From Asterella californica (lineage: Eukaryota > Streptophyta > Marchantiopsida > Marchantiales > Aytoniaceae), in NCBI GenBank assembly GCA_036924285.1, contig JAYKYS010000007.1:11842001-11906000 (forward strand): a stretch of DNA of 64,000 bases, written 5' to 3'. The stretch's first letter is position 1. Every line of letters begins with the position of its first letter. Below the pieces are notes generated by a model. The model was not told the origin of the DNA. It made no database searches and worked only from the letters and a program-made list of their open reading frames with translations. Shown one piece after another: positions 1 to 11,752 of the stretch. The position numbers and the translations under genes are program-made.

Positions 1-590
1 AACAACAACAAAAGTGAAATGCTTAAATCCTTTCTGGTAGGAGAAACTTTTTCGGGTTAATGTACATACATTTTACGGAGGTAAGCCTTTTCATTTTCGT
101 CAATGATTTAGAGGGAAGGACAAAGGAAAGAGACAAAAAAAACATACCAAAATCCATATTTTTTTCTTACTGTCTTTGCAATAGGTTGGAAAGTTGAAAC
201 CTAATCCTAACTGCATTTCATTGAGTTACCTAGTGGATTCCACGTCATCTTCTTCCATAGCGCAATCGACTGGGACATGATACGATATCGAATTTCCTCA
301 TACTTCCAAATTTAAAACTGGAATTTACAGTTTGAACTTGTAAATCTCATGTGTGAGAAGATGTGTACAGTTAGGAGTACAATTAGGAGCATTCTTGTAA
401 ATGATTCAATTAAATGGGTACTCCCGTTTTATGATCCTTTCGCCTCTTCGTTTTCTTTTCTTTCTTTTACTTTCCCTTTATGACGGAAACATCATAAAAT
501 CCCTTTGGAGAGCGATGGAGATGTCTTACAACAGAGATTTGAAACCTCCTAATGCTTGGGTGAATCACGAACGATGTTGACTGGCTCATG

Positions 591-917
591 TCATGTCATA
601 TACTGTAGCTCTGTCGATAACTCCCGCGCAGAGTTTATGCTGAAGGCTGGCATCGGACGTATGTAGCCTGTAGGTCTTCCAGCCAAGCCAGACAGTAACT
701 TCTGGTCGGCAGCTGGCTGATGGAGAGTTTCAGCCAGGTCGTTGTATAGCTGAGTCGGACTGTACGCTCTATCCAATGGTAGCCGCTTGAGAGAGACAGC
801 TTCTGCTTGATGGTTCCTGGTTGGCGTATGCGGGAGGAAAAAAGGGTAGCAGGTGAGGTTTGACGCTTCACCCACTATTGTTTCACTGTAAGTTTGACTC
901 GCCACCAAACTCTCCAT
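591..917 (-). CDS. Small hypothetical protein, copy A (108 aa)
   Basis: I do not recognise this ORF. The first ATG reads at 917; the frame ends TYR-MET-THR then stop at 591. The product is soluble-looking with no signal peptide or membrane segment, and rich in Pro, Leu and Ser. Its support is that the same ORF is open in copy B (30880-31209) although the copies have drifted. They differ by a few residues and one 3-bp in-frame indel (RPTGY in A, RPTLGY in B). It could be a terminal exon of a larger gene, a fragment or a chance ORF. No promoter is evident. Confidence 0.35.
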   Translation of the reverse strand: MESLVASQTYSETIVGEASNLTCYPFFLPHTPTRNHQAEAVSLKRLPLDRAYSPTQLYNDLAETLHQPAADQKLLSGLAGRPTGYIRPMPAFSINSARELSTELQYMT

Positions 918-1100
918 CAAACTGAAATTTTGTGTCTCGTTAGATCCAAGGCCTCATCCGCACGACACCCTTGGCTTGATGTTTACTTTTCCCTGGAGAT
1001 CTACACGTAGGATCGGTGATAAATAATGTTCGCAAGGAACTATACTTCTAGTTTTGATTCCAATCTTAGCATGTGTATGAGCACGCATACATATTCACCT
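918..1100. other. Upstream flank of small ORF, no other feature
   Basis: This flank precedes the minus-strand ORF and is shared with copy B. It ends in GCATACATATTCACCT (1085-1100), one half of a 16-bp imperfect direct repeat bounding the copy-A-only block. I see no convincing TATA or splice signal. Confidence 0.5.
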
Positions 1101-1165
1101 GATCGAACTAGGTCTAGGCGCATATATTCAGAGCACCTGCATATGCGCCTAGACCTAGTTCGATC
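1101..1165. repeat. Perfect 25-bp-arm palindrome
   Basis: Arms at 1101-1125 and 1141-1165 are exact reverse complements (GATCGAACTAGG...), separated by a 15-base loop. This is the longest perfect hairpin in the window. It lies at the left edge of the copy-A-only block. Confidence 0.95.
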
Positions 1166-1861
1166 ACTGTTAGACTAATAAATTAAACAGTATTAGTGTA
1201 CTTTGACTTTATCTTATCCAATGAGAAAACTTTATACATGTCTTTGTCACGCCGGTTGTTTCTCCAGACCACCCTAAACTTGTCAAGATTTTATTTTTAA
1301 ATATGATCACACTGTTCATAGTTTAGTGATAAGTGAACAAAAGAAGACAAATTGTTTCTTTCCTTGACAAGCCGGAGCTTTATTATCCAGACTGAGTGCG
1401 TAGTACTGTATGGTTTATGGGTTTACTTCTCAAATGACCAAGTGTTCAAATAACAAGATCTGGTTTCGTCCGTGTGATTAGAAATTTCCTGTAAATAGTA
1501 CTTTTTTTTTTCCTTATTTTGATATTGTCTTTTTCCTGTCTATTCTTACTATTGTATTCTTACTATTCTCATAATTTAGACGTAAGTTTTCTAGACGTTC
1601 TTATATAAGAAAGGTCTAGAATATATTTTGTTCTAAAATGTTTTCTTCTGAACTTCCGCTTCGTCACCTTCGACCTCAATAATTTCAGAACTGTACTGTC
1701 AGCTTTAAAGTAAGATGCAAGCTGTTTACAGAAGAATTAGAGAAGAATTTGCGGTCTGAAATCTATTCTAAAGTAATCAACTTCATTAATTTTTTCCCGT
1801 ACTTAACGTTTGTCTTCTTCTTTCTGTTTGCCTAAAGTTCGCCCAGCATGCATAGTCACCT
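1101..1861. other. 761-bp block present only in copy A
   Basis: Copy B joins the sequence before 1101 directly to that after 1861. The block is bounded by the imperfect direct repeats GCATACATATTCACCT (1085-1100) and GCATGCATAGTCACCT (1846-1861), and B keeps only one. This fits deletion in B between short repeats, or insertion in A with a ~15-bp target duplication. The block opens with a perfect palindrome and is otherwise AT-rich with no ORF I trust. Confidence 0.85.
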
Positions 1862-2109
1862 CTTCCAAGTTGGGAAGAGTGGCAAAGAGTTTTAATTCAT
1901 TTCTTAACTTTTCTTACTGGAAGGGTTACGTTATACAGTTTGAAATTAAAAATAATTTTGTTTGTGGGTTACATTGGTCTTTACAGAGAAGAAGTTCTGT
2001 TCGCCTGAGTCGCTTATGGATTTTGTGCAACTCAAGTGATCATATGTAATCACGTTACCAAGTGAGTTAAATTTCTAAATTTAGTGAAATTAATTTAAAT
2101 AATTTAGTC

Positions 2110-3150
2110 ACAAGTCAGAATTTGCAAACCCAGTTCACCAACACTCTTCCCGTGACTCTACGCTTCAGTAAACTCTATTCTTCAACTTTTCTTTTTAGAT
2201 TTAATGAAATAAATTTATAGAAATTTATCACAAGTTACAATTTGCAAACCCACTCCAGCACCACTCTTTTTGGTGACTCTGTGCTTTAGTAAATTATATT
2301 TTTCACTAAAATATTTTGAAGACTATTGTAAGCAAATCGTGAATAATTATTTTGGTGACTTGTTTTAACATTATCTTTTTCTTCCATTTTCTTAGAAGTG
2401 TAATTTGGATGCATATTCATTTCCTTTTACAAAATCTAAGTTAGATAGTTTATTTTAGACCAAATCTTTCTCACCGCAAATTTCTCTTAATGCGGGGAGA
2501 AATTGGGCGGGTTGGTTTTGTCCCCACATGTACGTAAACTGTAGTTCGTTCTGAGTGACTTGGGAAAGTACTTGATAACACGTCACAAAAAGCTATCTAA
2601 GTAAAGAGAATCATTAGTAAAGCCTTGCTTAATGCAAAATTATCTTAAACTCTGTGCTTTAGTAAACTCTATTCTTAAAAAAAAAATTAAAATATTAATG
2701 AAGTAAATTGGAAGAAACTTTGTCACAAGTGCAATTTTGCAAACTCATTCCAACACTACATTTTTTGTGGCTCTACGCTTTAGTAAATTGTATTTTTCAC
2801 TAAATATTGAAGATTATTGTAAGCCAATCATGAATAATAATTTTGGTGACTTGTTTTAACATTATTTTTTTCTTCCATGTTCTTAGAAGTAGAATTTGGA
2901 TGCATATTCAATTCCCTTTACAAAATCTAAGTTAGATAGTTTAGTTTAGACCAAATCTTTCTCACCGCAGATTTCTCTCAATGCGGTGAGAAATTGGATG
3001 GGTTGGTTTTGTCCCCATATTTACGTAGACCGTAGTTCGTTCTGAGTGACTTGAGAAAGTACTTGATGACACATCACAGAAAGCTATCTAAGTAAAGAGA
3101 AAAAGTTATCTAAGTAAAGAGAGTCATTAGTAAAGTAATGCAAAATTATC
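2110..3150. repeat. Nested tandem duplication, unit ~490 bp (copy A)
   Basis: Two units are spaced about 491 bp apart, judged from AATTTGGATGCATATTC at 2402 and 2893. Each contains a shorter ~120-bp sub-repeat ending in CTTTAGTAAAYT. Each also has a hairpin beginning TTCTCACCGCA; it is perfect in the second unit and has one mismatch in the first. Both segment copies carry it (B about 31600-32670), so it predates the segmental duplication. AT-rich, no coding signal. Confidence 0.8.
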
Positions 3151-3300
3151 GCAAAACACATTAGCTTCGGATTCTAACTGGAAAACCTCAAAATATCATA
3201 AGCACTGGTTTACTAAGGTGTGATACGAATGAGCTCTAAGGGATTTAGGGTCAGCTTGATTAAAATTGAACTATATTTCTCGGTTTAGTTCCATAATAGT

Positions 3301-3559
3301 AAACGGTATTACCTGTCCCTTGGTATCTTCGCGGACCATGGGACTGTCTATATGAATCTATCATAGGAAATCGGACCAAAAAGTGGAACATGAGACTGTC
3401 CATGTGAGTCCATTATAGCAAGACTTAGATCAAAAACTTCATTAACAATTTGCGAGCATGCATCTCCAACGGTATCTGCAAGAGATTGAACCCACTACAT
3501 TTCTCTTAGAGTACTGTAAGCTAAACCACTTGGGACGCCTATCCTCGGTGTCCCAAGTG
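3301..3559 (-). mobile_element. tRNA-derived SINE, family 1, minus strand (copy A)
   Basis: Read on the minus strand, it starts with a hairpin CACTTGGGACACCGA / GGCGTCCCAAGTG. Next come an A-box-like TGGTTTAGCTTACAG, a B-box GGGTTCAATCTC, and a body ending near AAGGGACAGGTAATA. It aligns along its length with the plus-strand copy at 6718-6941, so the two are members of one short interspersed family. Pol III promoter boxes and absence of coding sequence are the basis. Boundaries are approximate at the low-coordinate end. Confidence 0.75.
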
Positions 3560-4799
3560 AATTGGTTTAAGTAAAAAAAGTTCCGTTAGTTCCAAAGGTT
3601 TAACATTGCATTCTAAACACTTTTCTGGATTTAGATAATTCTGTTTTTATATTCAAAAGTATGGTTTAATTCTGTACCGAATAGTAAAAGGGGGAATAGA
3701 TATGATTGATACTTTCGGTGTTGTTTAAATCTCCATGGAAGCAGATTATTTCAGTAAAATATCTTCTTGTATTCAATTGCTGGAGGTGGTCAGTTCCATC
3801 GGTTCCATAGTAGTAGAAATCTACCGCGATTCAATCCTGTACTGGAACGCACATGACCGAAATGATTTTGACAGTTAGGTTTTAGACCGGGCCTATTGGC
3901 ACAGAATTTGTATATCGTTTAGTTCTGAAACGGTTTGTTTTCTCAGATGAAGTATTTAGACGGTTTGGTACTCAAAGTATATCATCTTTAAACGGTTCCG
4001 CTTTCATAATCCCTCACAATATATAGTATAATCGACAATAAATGTCTTTTCTTCACGTAAACATGAATACTCTATTTTAAGTTGTAAGTAGAACAACATA
4101 TGAATCTATGGTTAGATCTTGAAGCAGAATCTAATTCACTCCACTGAATCAGATAAATTATGCAGCTCAAGACAATTTTGTTCGGTTAAATTTTTCAGAA
4201 AACCATCCGTTATAAACAGTTTGGTTCAGAGAACTTTGTACGAACTTGTAAACAGTTTTACCTAATATAGGTCTACATAAGATTTACGGGATACCAGTAG
4301 TACCATATAATCTTTAACACTTTTGTTCGTATTTATAACTTCCCTAGAAACTCTCTTGTAATCTTACAACCATTATAAATTCTAATTCACAATTTCTGTA
4401 GAATCAAATATGCATCCCATGCTAGCTGCAATCTGAAACGAATATGAGGAAGAGTACAAGCACTAAAACAGAGACAAAAAAACTGTGGTTTAGGGTTAGG
4501 AAGGATTACTCGTGATGACACGAATACCACTGGATACTTCTATGGTGATTTTCTTTTCTTTTATTTACAAGTTTGCTTTTAGTCTGACATTTTTCCTTCA
4601 TGAAGTTTCTCGATCGAATCATACTCAGAATAGAAAAGAAATTTACTCCCAGTCTTCACCCTTACTACCAGAGAAGTGCACGTTGGGAGGTGGAGACTAT
4701 GCGTACCAAACTAAAGCTTTCTGCTGGTTACAATCCGTACTCTTTTGCATTGTTCAAATATCATTCATGAGGTCTCATTTGCACTTTGCAGGTGGCTTC

Positions 4800-5960
4800 A
4801 ATTTTAAAACGTTCCGTAAAAGCATCTGAAAGAAGTAACTTTGCATTATCTTACTTTTATTGAGGCACCCATGCATATATATTCACCTCCTCTATCGAAA
4901 TACCAAATATTCAGGTTTGATTTATTACCTAACCCTTCTTGCAAGAAGGGTTTAATAAATTAAATAAATTAAACTCGTAATAAATTAATGCATTAATAAC
5001 TTCAAGTTCTTGGACTTGTACTTTTAGCAGCATGGCAGTTTATTCATCGATTATGGTTTATATTTTGGCTTTCTTGCGTTTCCAAGCATGAGTTAACAGC
5101 TATTATTTATGAAATAATTTTATTATTTTTATATACTTAGTATATAATTTTCATTTAACACTTATATATTTTCTTGTAATAACTAGCGAGAAAAAGTTTC
5201 GAGAACTTTGTCATGCACATACACATCGCTACACAACATACACCGCTGTCAGAGGTACATCATGCATACGCATAACACATGGAAGATGTCATACACATAC
5301 ACAAGTGTATCACAATAATAAGGATTGTTACTCACTCCACCATGTCAACGGATAATACACAAATACTAAAGTCGAGTCACACCAGAGAATCCAGGCTACG
5401 CTCACCAAGACTATCTACCATAGCCAAGAACTTGAAGGCTCAACTCGAAGAACTTAAGCATATAAGATTTACTTGCGAAGTATACCCCTAGTGGGGCTAG
5501 CCCAAGAACCCGTCCTAACGGCACTAAGGGCCATATCGGGACTCACCACTACGCACTCGTCCAACATAGTCGAGGTGCTAAACTGATGTGACAAGTTCAT
5601 CGAGCATGCATAGCATACAACTAGCATGCATATTCACCTGTTCCATGTATCATTGCACATGCACATGCACACATGCATCGACACACCAAAGATACGACAT
5701 AGGAAAATACTTCATTTCCCTAGATAAATTTACTCTAAAGTGAGGATTAAGTTCACCAAGGGAAACACAACAGGGATTATTTTCATCTAGGAAAATTATG
5801 CATGTAACCTATACATCTGTTAAATTTCCCTGGTTCATTTATCTCAATCCTCATATAAGAAATATTTTAGGTATGTGTGGAAAATTATTCTAGGTAAAAA
5901 CATATATAAGATAAATAGTATAAAAGCATTTGTATTATTCTTGAAATATTTATCCAAGGA
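4800..5960. other. AT-rich non-coding stretch, copy A
   Basis: No gene is supported. It holds a short palindrome AACCCTTCTTGCAAGAAGGG near 4932 and two more occurrences of a GCATGCATATTCACCT-like motif (about 4870 and 5625). The part near 5210-5640 is less AT-rich and may be an old repeat fragment, but I cannot name it. Confidence 0.5.
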
Positions 5961-6717
5961 TTTAATATGGATAAATATGTAAGAAATAAATCTATTATTT
6001 TCAGGAAGAAGAGTAATATTTTAGATAAAATGTATGTGATATATTGAGGAATGATTGTACTTCATCATATCCATATTAATACCACTATACGTGTTACATA
6101 TTCCTAGATCCAATAGTGGTAACATTCTGGAGTTATATACAAGGAAATAGTTTCCACATGGACCTTTGAGATACATCTAAAATACAAGACGTGTCTTTTC
6201 ATTATTCATATATTTGTTTATTTAAACCCCATATGTTTCCTTAGAAAACGAATATTTAAACCGGGATACCATATAGATAAGTTTCTCATGTTTAATGTGG
6301 ATAAATATATACACGTGTGCAATATTTACCTGCAGATGCTACACCGTCCCATTAGATGATTCGACAACATTTCAGAAATCCCTGTAAAAATAATCACAAT
6401 ACCTGCATTTATACCAGTATATTTCTTCTATATCCTTAGATTGAATAGTGGTAAAATGGTAGGGTATAATACGAGAAATAAATGTCACGTGGACCACTAA
6501 GAACCAGCAACACAAGCGGAAGTGTCCTCCGATGATTAGTCTATATAACCCTCAACTCCTACATGTTTCTCTAGAAAACAATATTTAAACCAAGCTACCA
6601 TATAGGTAAATTTCTCAGGTTTAATGTAGGTAAATATGTACAAGTGTGCAATATTCGCATGTTGATGCAACGACATGTCACTAGACTATTTGATAACATT
6701 TCAGAAATCTCCTAAAA

Positions 6718-6941
6718 CACTTGGAACACCGAAGATCGATGTCCCAAGTGATTTAGCCTACAGTCCTCTAAGAGAAATGTCGTGGGTTCAATCCCTTGCG
6801 GGCACGGTAGGAGGTGCATGCTGCTGCAAACTGTTAATGAAGCTTCTGGTCCGAGTCCCACTGTGGTGGATCCACATGGACATTCTCATGGTCCTCGAAG
6901 ACCTCAAGGGACAAGTAATATCATTTATCATTTATCATTTA
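6718..6941 (+). mobile_element. tRNA-derived SINE, family 1, plus strand (copy A)
   Basis: It begins with a hairpin (CACTTGGAACACCGA ... GATGTCCCAAGTG). An A-box-like TGATTTAGCCTAC (~6749) and B-box GGGTTCAATCCC (6784-6795) follow. It ends in AAGGGACAAGTAATA and a short (TCATTTA)n tail. It interrupts a monomer of the 330-bp array; TAAAA flanks it on both sides as a probable short target duplication. The tail has three 7-mers here and two in copy B. Confidence 0.8.
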
Positions 6942-7605
6942 TAAAAATAATCAAAATACTTACATTTATATCAATATATATTTTTTACATCCCTAGATTG
7001 AATAGTGGTAAAATGAAAGTATAATAGAGGAAATAATTACCACGTGGATCAAGAACCAGGATAACAAGTAGACGTGTCCTTCAATGATTAGTCTATATGA
7101 CCTCAATCTCCTATTCGATTCCTTAGAAAATGAATATTTAAACTGAGATATCATACAAGTAAATTTCTCAGGTTTAATGGAGATAAATATGTACACGTGT
7201 GCAATACTCGTCTGCAAATGAGACGACATGTCATGATCAGTAGACGATTCAGCACCATTTTCTGAAATCTCTATAAAGATAATCATAATATCTATATTTA
7301 TGCCAATGTAGGTGTTTTATATCCCTAGATTGAATAGTGATAAAATGATAAAGTATATATAGAAAATAATTACCACATGGATCAATAAGAAGCACCAAAA
7401 CAAGCAGACGTGTCTTTCGATGATTAGTCTCTATGACTTGAAACTCTCATATGTTTCCCTAGCAAATGATTATTTATATCGAGATAACATATAGATAACT
7501 TTCTCAAGATTAATATGGGTAAACATGTACACGTGCACAATACTCGTCTGCAGATGTGACTATGTGTAACTAGAGGATTTGATGAAAGAGACATTATATT
7601 TGACG

Positions 7606-7640
7606 TTATAGAGATTTTTGGATTTCAAAAATCTCTATAA
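7606..7640. repeat. Short-spacer palindrome in the array
   Basis: Arms TTATAGAGATTTTTG (7606-7620) and CAAAAATCTCTATAA (7626-7640) are perfect in copy A with a 5-base spacer. The copy B equivalent (about 37138-37172) has mismatches. Confidence 0.85.
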
Positions 7641-8939
7641 TGATATTCCTAATACCAATATAGGTGTTCTGTATCTTTAGATTAAATAATGATAAAATGT
7701 TTGGATAAAATGCAGGAAATAAACTGTCACGTGGACCAATAAGAATGAGCAAAACAAGCGGACATGGCCCTCTATGATTAGTCTATGCGACCAAAAACTC
7801 CCATATTTCTCTAGCAAACGAGTATCTAAACTGAGATAATATACAAGTAACTTCTCGAGATTAATGTGGATGAATATGTACACGTATGCAACATTCACGT
7901 GTAGATGAGACGACGTGTCACTAGATGATTTGATGACATTTCAAAAATCCTAATGACGGAACTCATAATACCAATATAGGTGTTTTTACAACCCTAGATT
8001 GAATAGTATAAATGCTATGATAAAATTAAAAAAGAAAACTAATTACCACGTGGATCAATAAGAAAGAGCATAACAAGTAGACGTGTGCCTTGCTGATTAT
8101 TTTACACCTTGAAACTCCTATATGTTTCCCTAGAAAATGAAGATTTAAACTGAAATAACATACACATAACTTTCTTGGGATTAATATAGATAAATGGTTA
8201 CACGTATGTAATATTCGTCTCATATGCGACGACATGTCACTAGAGGATTCGATAATATTTCAAAAATCCCTATAAGGATATTTATACTACTTACATTTAT
8301 ACCAATATACTTCTTCTACATCCTTAGAATGAATAGTGATAAAATGCTTAGGTAAAATTAAATAAGTTCCAAGTGGACTGATAAAAGGTCAAATAATGAA
8401 TAATAAAAGAGAAAATAATAGAATAACCAGATCTAGATCCAATAATTTAAAAGAATAAATCCGTGTAATTTACTTTCAGATTAATTTTCTTTCCAAAGTC
8501 GGAGCAAATTTTGAAGAGTTCACTTTTCATGTTCAGAGCAAATCAAAGAAATCATTTTTCGATCACTCTAAAAAAGTGAACCTTTCTTTGTAGCCAATTT
8601 GGCTCTGAATTATCCAGATTCTAGGTTCACTCTGAATATTTTCTAGTGGTTGATTCGCTCTAGATTCTGAGAGTGGAGTACGTTCTAGATTCCAGAGGTT
8701 GAGGTTCGCTCTGAATCTGAGATATGTACATTGTTTCTTTCTATCTCAATCCAGTCATCTAATATCCTAGCTTTTCCTTGCAGTTCCACGTGTGGTCCTG
8801 CTAATGCCCATTTGATCATCATAAAACATTTTGTTTAATGATTTTCTAACATGCATTTATAAGGGTCTTTTATCGATTTGAAGCTTATTTTGCTTCAAAA
8901 TAAACTGACTCACAAATAGTGCAATCTTGTCTACTACTT

Positions 8940-10560
8940 TACAACTTGTTATAACCATGCACATGACTCTGATCCCCTCATTGGACAACGTATCCAAAAT
9001 ATCTTACACTTTGGACGATAACCATCATCAAAGAAATCATTAACAATCAATGGTCACATTTCTCTTTGCACTTTTGTCGGCTATGAGTACTTCATGATCA
9101 TGACCGATGACTACTCCTTCTATACCGTTGTTTGTTTGTTACACTACAAGAGCGACTGCTTCACAATCTTTAAGGAGTTTCATACATTCACCGAGCGTCA
9201 AACTGGAAACTCAAGACTCTGCGCTCCGACAACGGTGATGAGTTATGATCTACCCTCTTTGATGCATATTGCCAAGAGCATGGCGTCCAATGCTAGCTGA
9301 TAGTTCCTAACATTCCGTAGCAAAACGAGATAGTTGAGCGTAAAATCACACCCTCTTGAACTTTGTCCGTGCTATGATGTTTTCATTCAGCTTAGATAAA
9401 TAGTTTTGGAGTGAAGCTCTTAATTGCACCACTTATGTTCTGAACCGTTGTCCCACCGAGGCCATCGATCTCATCACTATTCTTTTTGAGCTCTAACATC
9501 GTCACAAACCTCTCATTTCACATCTTTGAGTTTTTTGTTGCACAACTTTTGCCGACATTCATCGCTCATCGCTAGACTCATCGCTCAATGCTAGATAGTC
9601 ACTCTCACGAATGCATCTTTCTCGACTATAGTAGTCAAAGCAAGACATACCGTCTCCAGTGCAAATATGACGGTCATACTTTTGTTTCTCGTGATGTTAT
9701 ATTTGATGAGTCTTTCTTAGCATCGACTTCATCCCCTCCTTACTCGTTCTCACTACTATCACCGAGGATGCAATTCAGATGATGTGCACTTCTTCTTTCA
9801 TCATCACTCTGTCTTGTTCAACCTCTATCCCCTCAGTGGGAGCTACTCTTCCCCCTCTGAGTCTGTTTGTTTCGCCTGATTTTATTTCATCTCCTGTCTT
9901 CGGTCCTTCTGTTGACCTCGGTCCTTCTTCAGTAGTCTTCTTGGATCCGTTCTCTCTCTCCGTGATGAGATGAGGAGGAGGGGAGTTGATAGAGATGTAC
10001 ATCACACACCAACTCATTATGTGACTAGCCCATCCATCAATAGTCCACAATCGCACAATGGATATCTGTTTTCAACTTATTCTACTATGCATTTATTTTC
10101 TCCCATCCAAACTATGATAATACCTCAGCTGATGTGGAGAATATGAGCATGCTACACCCATATCTACATTGCTCATCACTGTAGTCTCCATCATCACACT
10201 CAAGTGAGATTGAGACTACAACGTTCTTTCCTCCCATGGATATCCAAGCAACACCACCACTCTGCCGATCCACACATCAATCAAACCTCCCTAACCGCAA
10301 TCCAGCAGAAGGTTATGAAGTACAACCTTGATCTCGAAGACACACATCAATAAAAAGCGTGTTTTAATGATGACTTTGAGACCAATCCCGATGGAGCCCA
10401 ACTCCTACCAAGAAGCTCTGTCATCTCATGCTCGATAGTCAGAGGTCATCATCGAAGAGCTAGAATCCACAATGAATAGTTGATACACTTCTATGTTCCG
10501 ACGCAAGATGGTCACTCATGCTTTCAAACTGAAAGTCATCAGCTAGCTCTGAAAGCAAAT
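8940..10560 (+). pseudogene. Decayed Copia polyprotein relic (copy A)
   Basis: Broken plus-strand frames resemble Ty1/Copia integrase. There is a GYEYFMIMTDDYS-like core, then KSDCFTIFKEFHTF, an RSDNG-like segment (read through a shift), a VLNRCPT-like stretch and LDSHSHECIFLDYSSQSKTYR (9585-9660 region). Further on, EPNSYQEALSS-like residues (~10390) match the run-in to reverse transcriptase. Many stops and shifts make it non-functional. It may extend left through 8480-8940, where no frame survives. It is unrelated in age to the intact-looking Copia at 19526. Confidence 0.75.
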
Positions 10561-10762
10561 TTAGATTCTGAATAAGTGTGACTCAATCATAACAAAACAG
10601 AAACTACAGTACGAGCAAAGACACTTGCTTCATACGAAAGCACGTGGTCCTTGTAATTTTGAATTCGAATCTCTCTTCACCTCGACTCTCAACTGTCGCT
10701 ATAGTCGACAGTGACAGGCGGCTTGGTCGCAATCATACCGTGTTAAACCACAAGTGGCGGTA

Positions 10763-10790
10763 CTTAAGCGGTGGGATATACCACCGCTAA
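10763..10790. repeat. Subterminal palindrome at transposon left end
   Basis: AGCGGTGG (10767-10774) pairs with CCACCGCT (10781-10788) across a 6-base spacer, just inside the left inverted end. A looser second version follows near 10817-10840. Possible transposase binding or structural site; inference only. Confidence 0.6.
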
Positions 10791-11147
10791 GTAGTTTAGT
10801 CAGGAACTAAGTGCGATTTCGGGGGACGGGATAGCCCACCGTAATTGCGCCTTGTCAATGCAGTCTGAGGCTTGAACCAAAACTTACGAGGTTAGATTCA
10901 AAAGAATGAGGGCGTCGTATTCTACATTTTGATACCAAGATTGTAGATAATGGACGCAATACGGTCACGCTACGTCTTCTCAAAGGTTCAATGAATGTAC
11001 ACCAATAGTAGAGAATATTCTCTAAATTTGAAATTTGAAATGTTCCTCAAGGAAAGAAGTCTGTGCTAGAAGGACCGCAATTCAGTACAAGAGTGAGTGG
11101 AGCCGGCACCCAGGCAGGAAGAGCCAAAGAGGAATGACGAGTTTCAG

Positions 11148-11229
11148 CCGACCGGCAGCTGATCTGCCGGTCGGCGCAGTGAGCATTTATTACCGGACTC
11201 ATGGCCGGCTGTAGTAGCCGGCCATGAGT
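11148..11229. repeat. Two adjacent GC-rich hairpins
   Basis: CCGACCGGCAG (11148-11158) is complementary to 11164-11174 with a 5-base loop. ACTCATGGCCGGCT (11197-11210) is complementary to 11216-11229, also with a 5-base loop. Both are perfect. They lie ~525 bp upstream of the transposase start and could be regulatory or structural. Confidence 0.85.
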
Positions 11230-11752
11230 TCTGATGTACTTCCGGACATGGCAGGAGGAAGCCCATCTGGCACAGCCTTGAATAATTTCCCACGTGGCAA
11301 GGCGTCGCCTAAGTGGAGTTCAGATGCACATTAGGGCTAGGTGGAATTCTCCAAAGGCCGTTTCATGCGAAGGCAACTGGTGGATGGAGGGAGGGTCTTC
11401 CCTCCACACCCCTAACCTGTTTATTATACTTCTTTTATCTCGTTTCATCCTCTCTTTCACTTTGTCTTCTCTTTGTCCTCTCCCATAATATAGTCTCTTT
11501 CTTTCTTGTTGTAGGTGTTAGCAAGCAAAGTTTTAGTGTTGTTCAGTCTTGTGCTAGGTTTCTATATGATTTAGTTTTTTATTTTTATATATGATTATCT
11601 TTGAGTAGTTTTTTTATATTTTGAGGGTCACTTTTGCACAAGTGGAGCATTGTTTTTGCATAGAGCAATTACTTGTAAGCTTCTACTTATATTTGGTTGG
11701 ACCTCCGGATTGATAGGTTTATTTAGATTAGGAGTTAATATTTGTTACCATT

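Larger units (their letters stand above)
5960..8400. repeat. ~330-bp tandem array rich in ACGT-core motifs (copy A)
   Basis: About seven diverged monomers repeat every 320-350 bp, marked by GAATAGTGGTAAAATG-like landmarks near 6108, 6445, 6998, 7333, 7682, 8002 and 8329. The 553-bp gap is one monomer plus an inserted SINE. Most monomers keep a CACGTGGACCA-type G-box and further TACACGTGTGC, GACGTGTC or GACATGTC motifs. Minus-strand ORFs of 70-100 codons recur because the unit repeats. I do not regard them as genes. Confidence 0.85.

Noticed and set aside
6675..7024. ORFs across the plus-strand SINE
   Set aside because: They span the SINE and its flank; the SINE is non-coding and the frames end in repeat sequence.
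6993..8235. Minus-strand ORFs of 69-97 codons recurring through the array
   Set aside because: They repeat because the 330-bp monomer repeats; composition is AT-driven and no start or domain is conserved.
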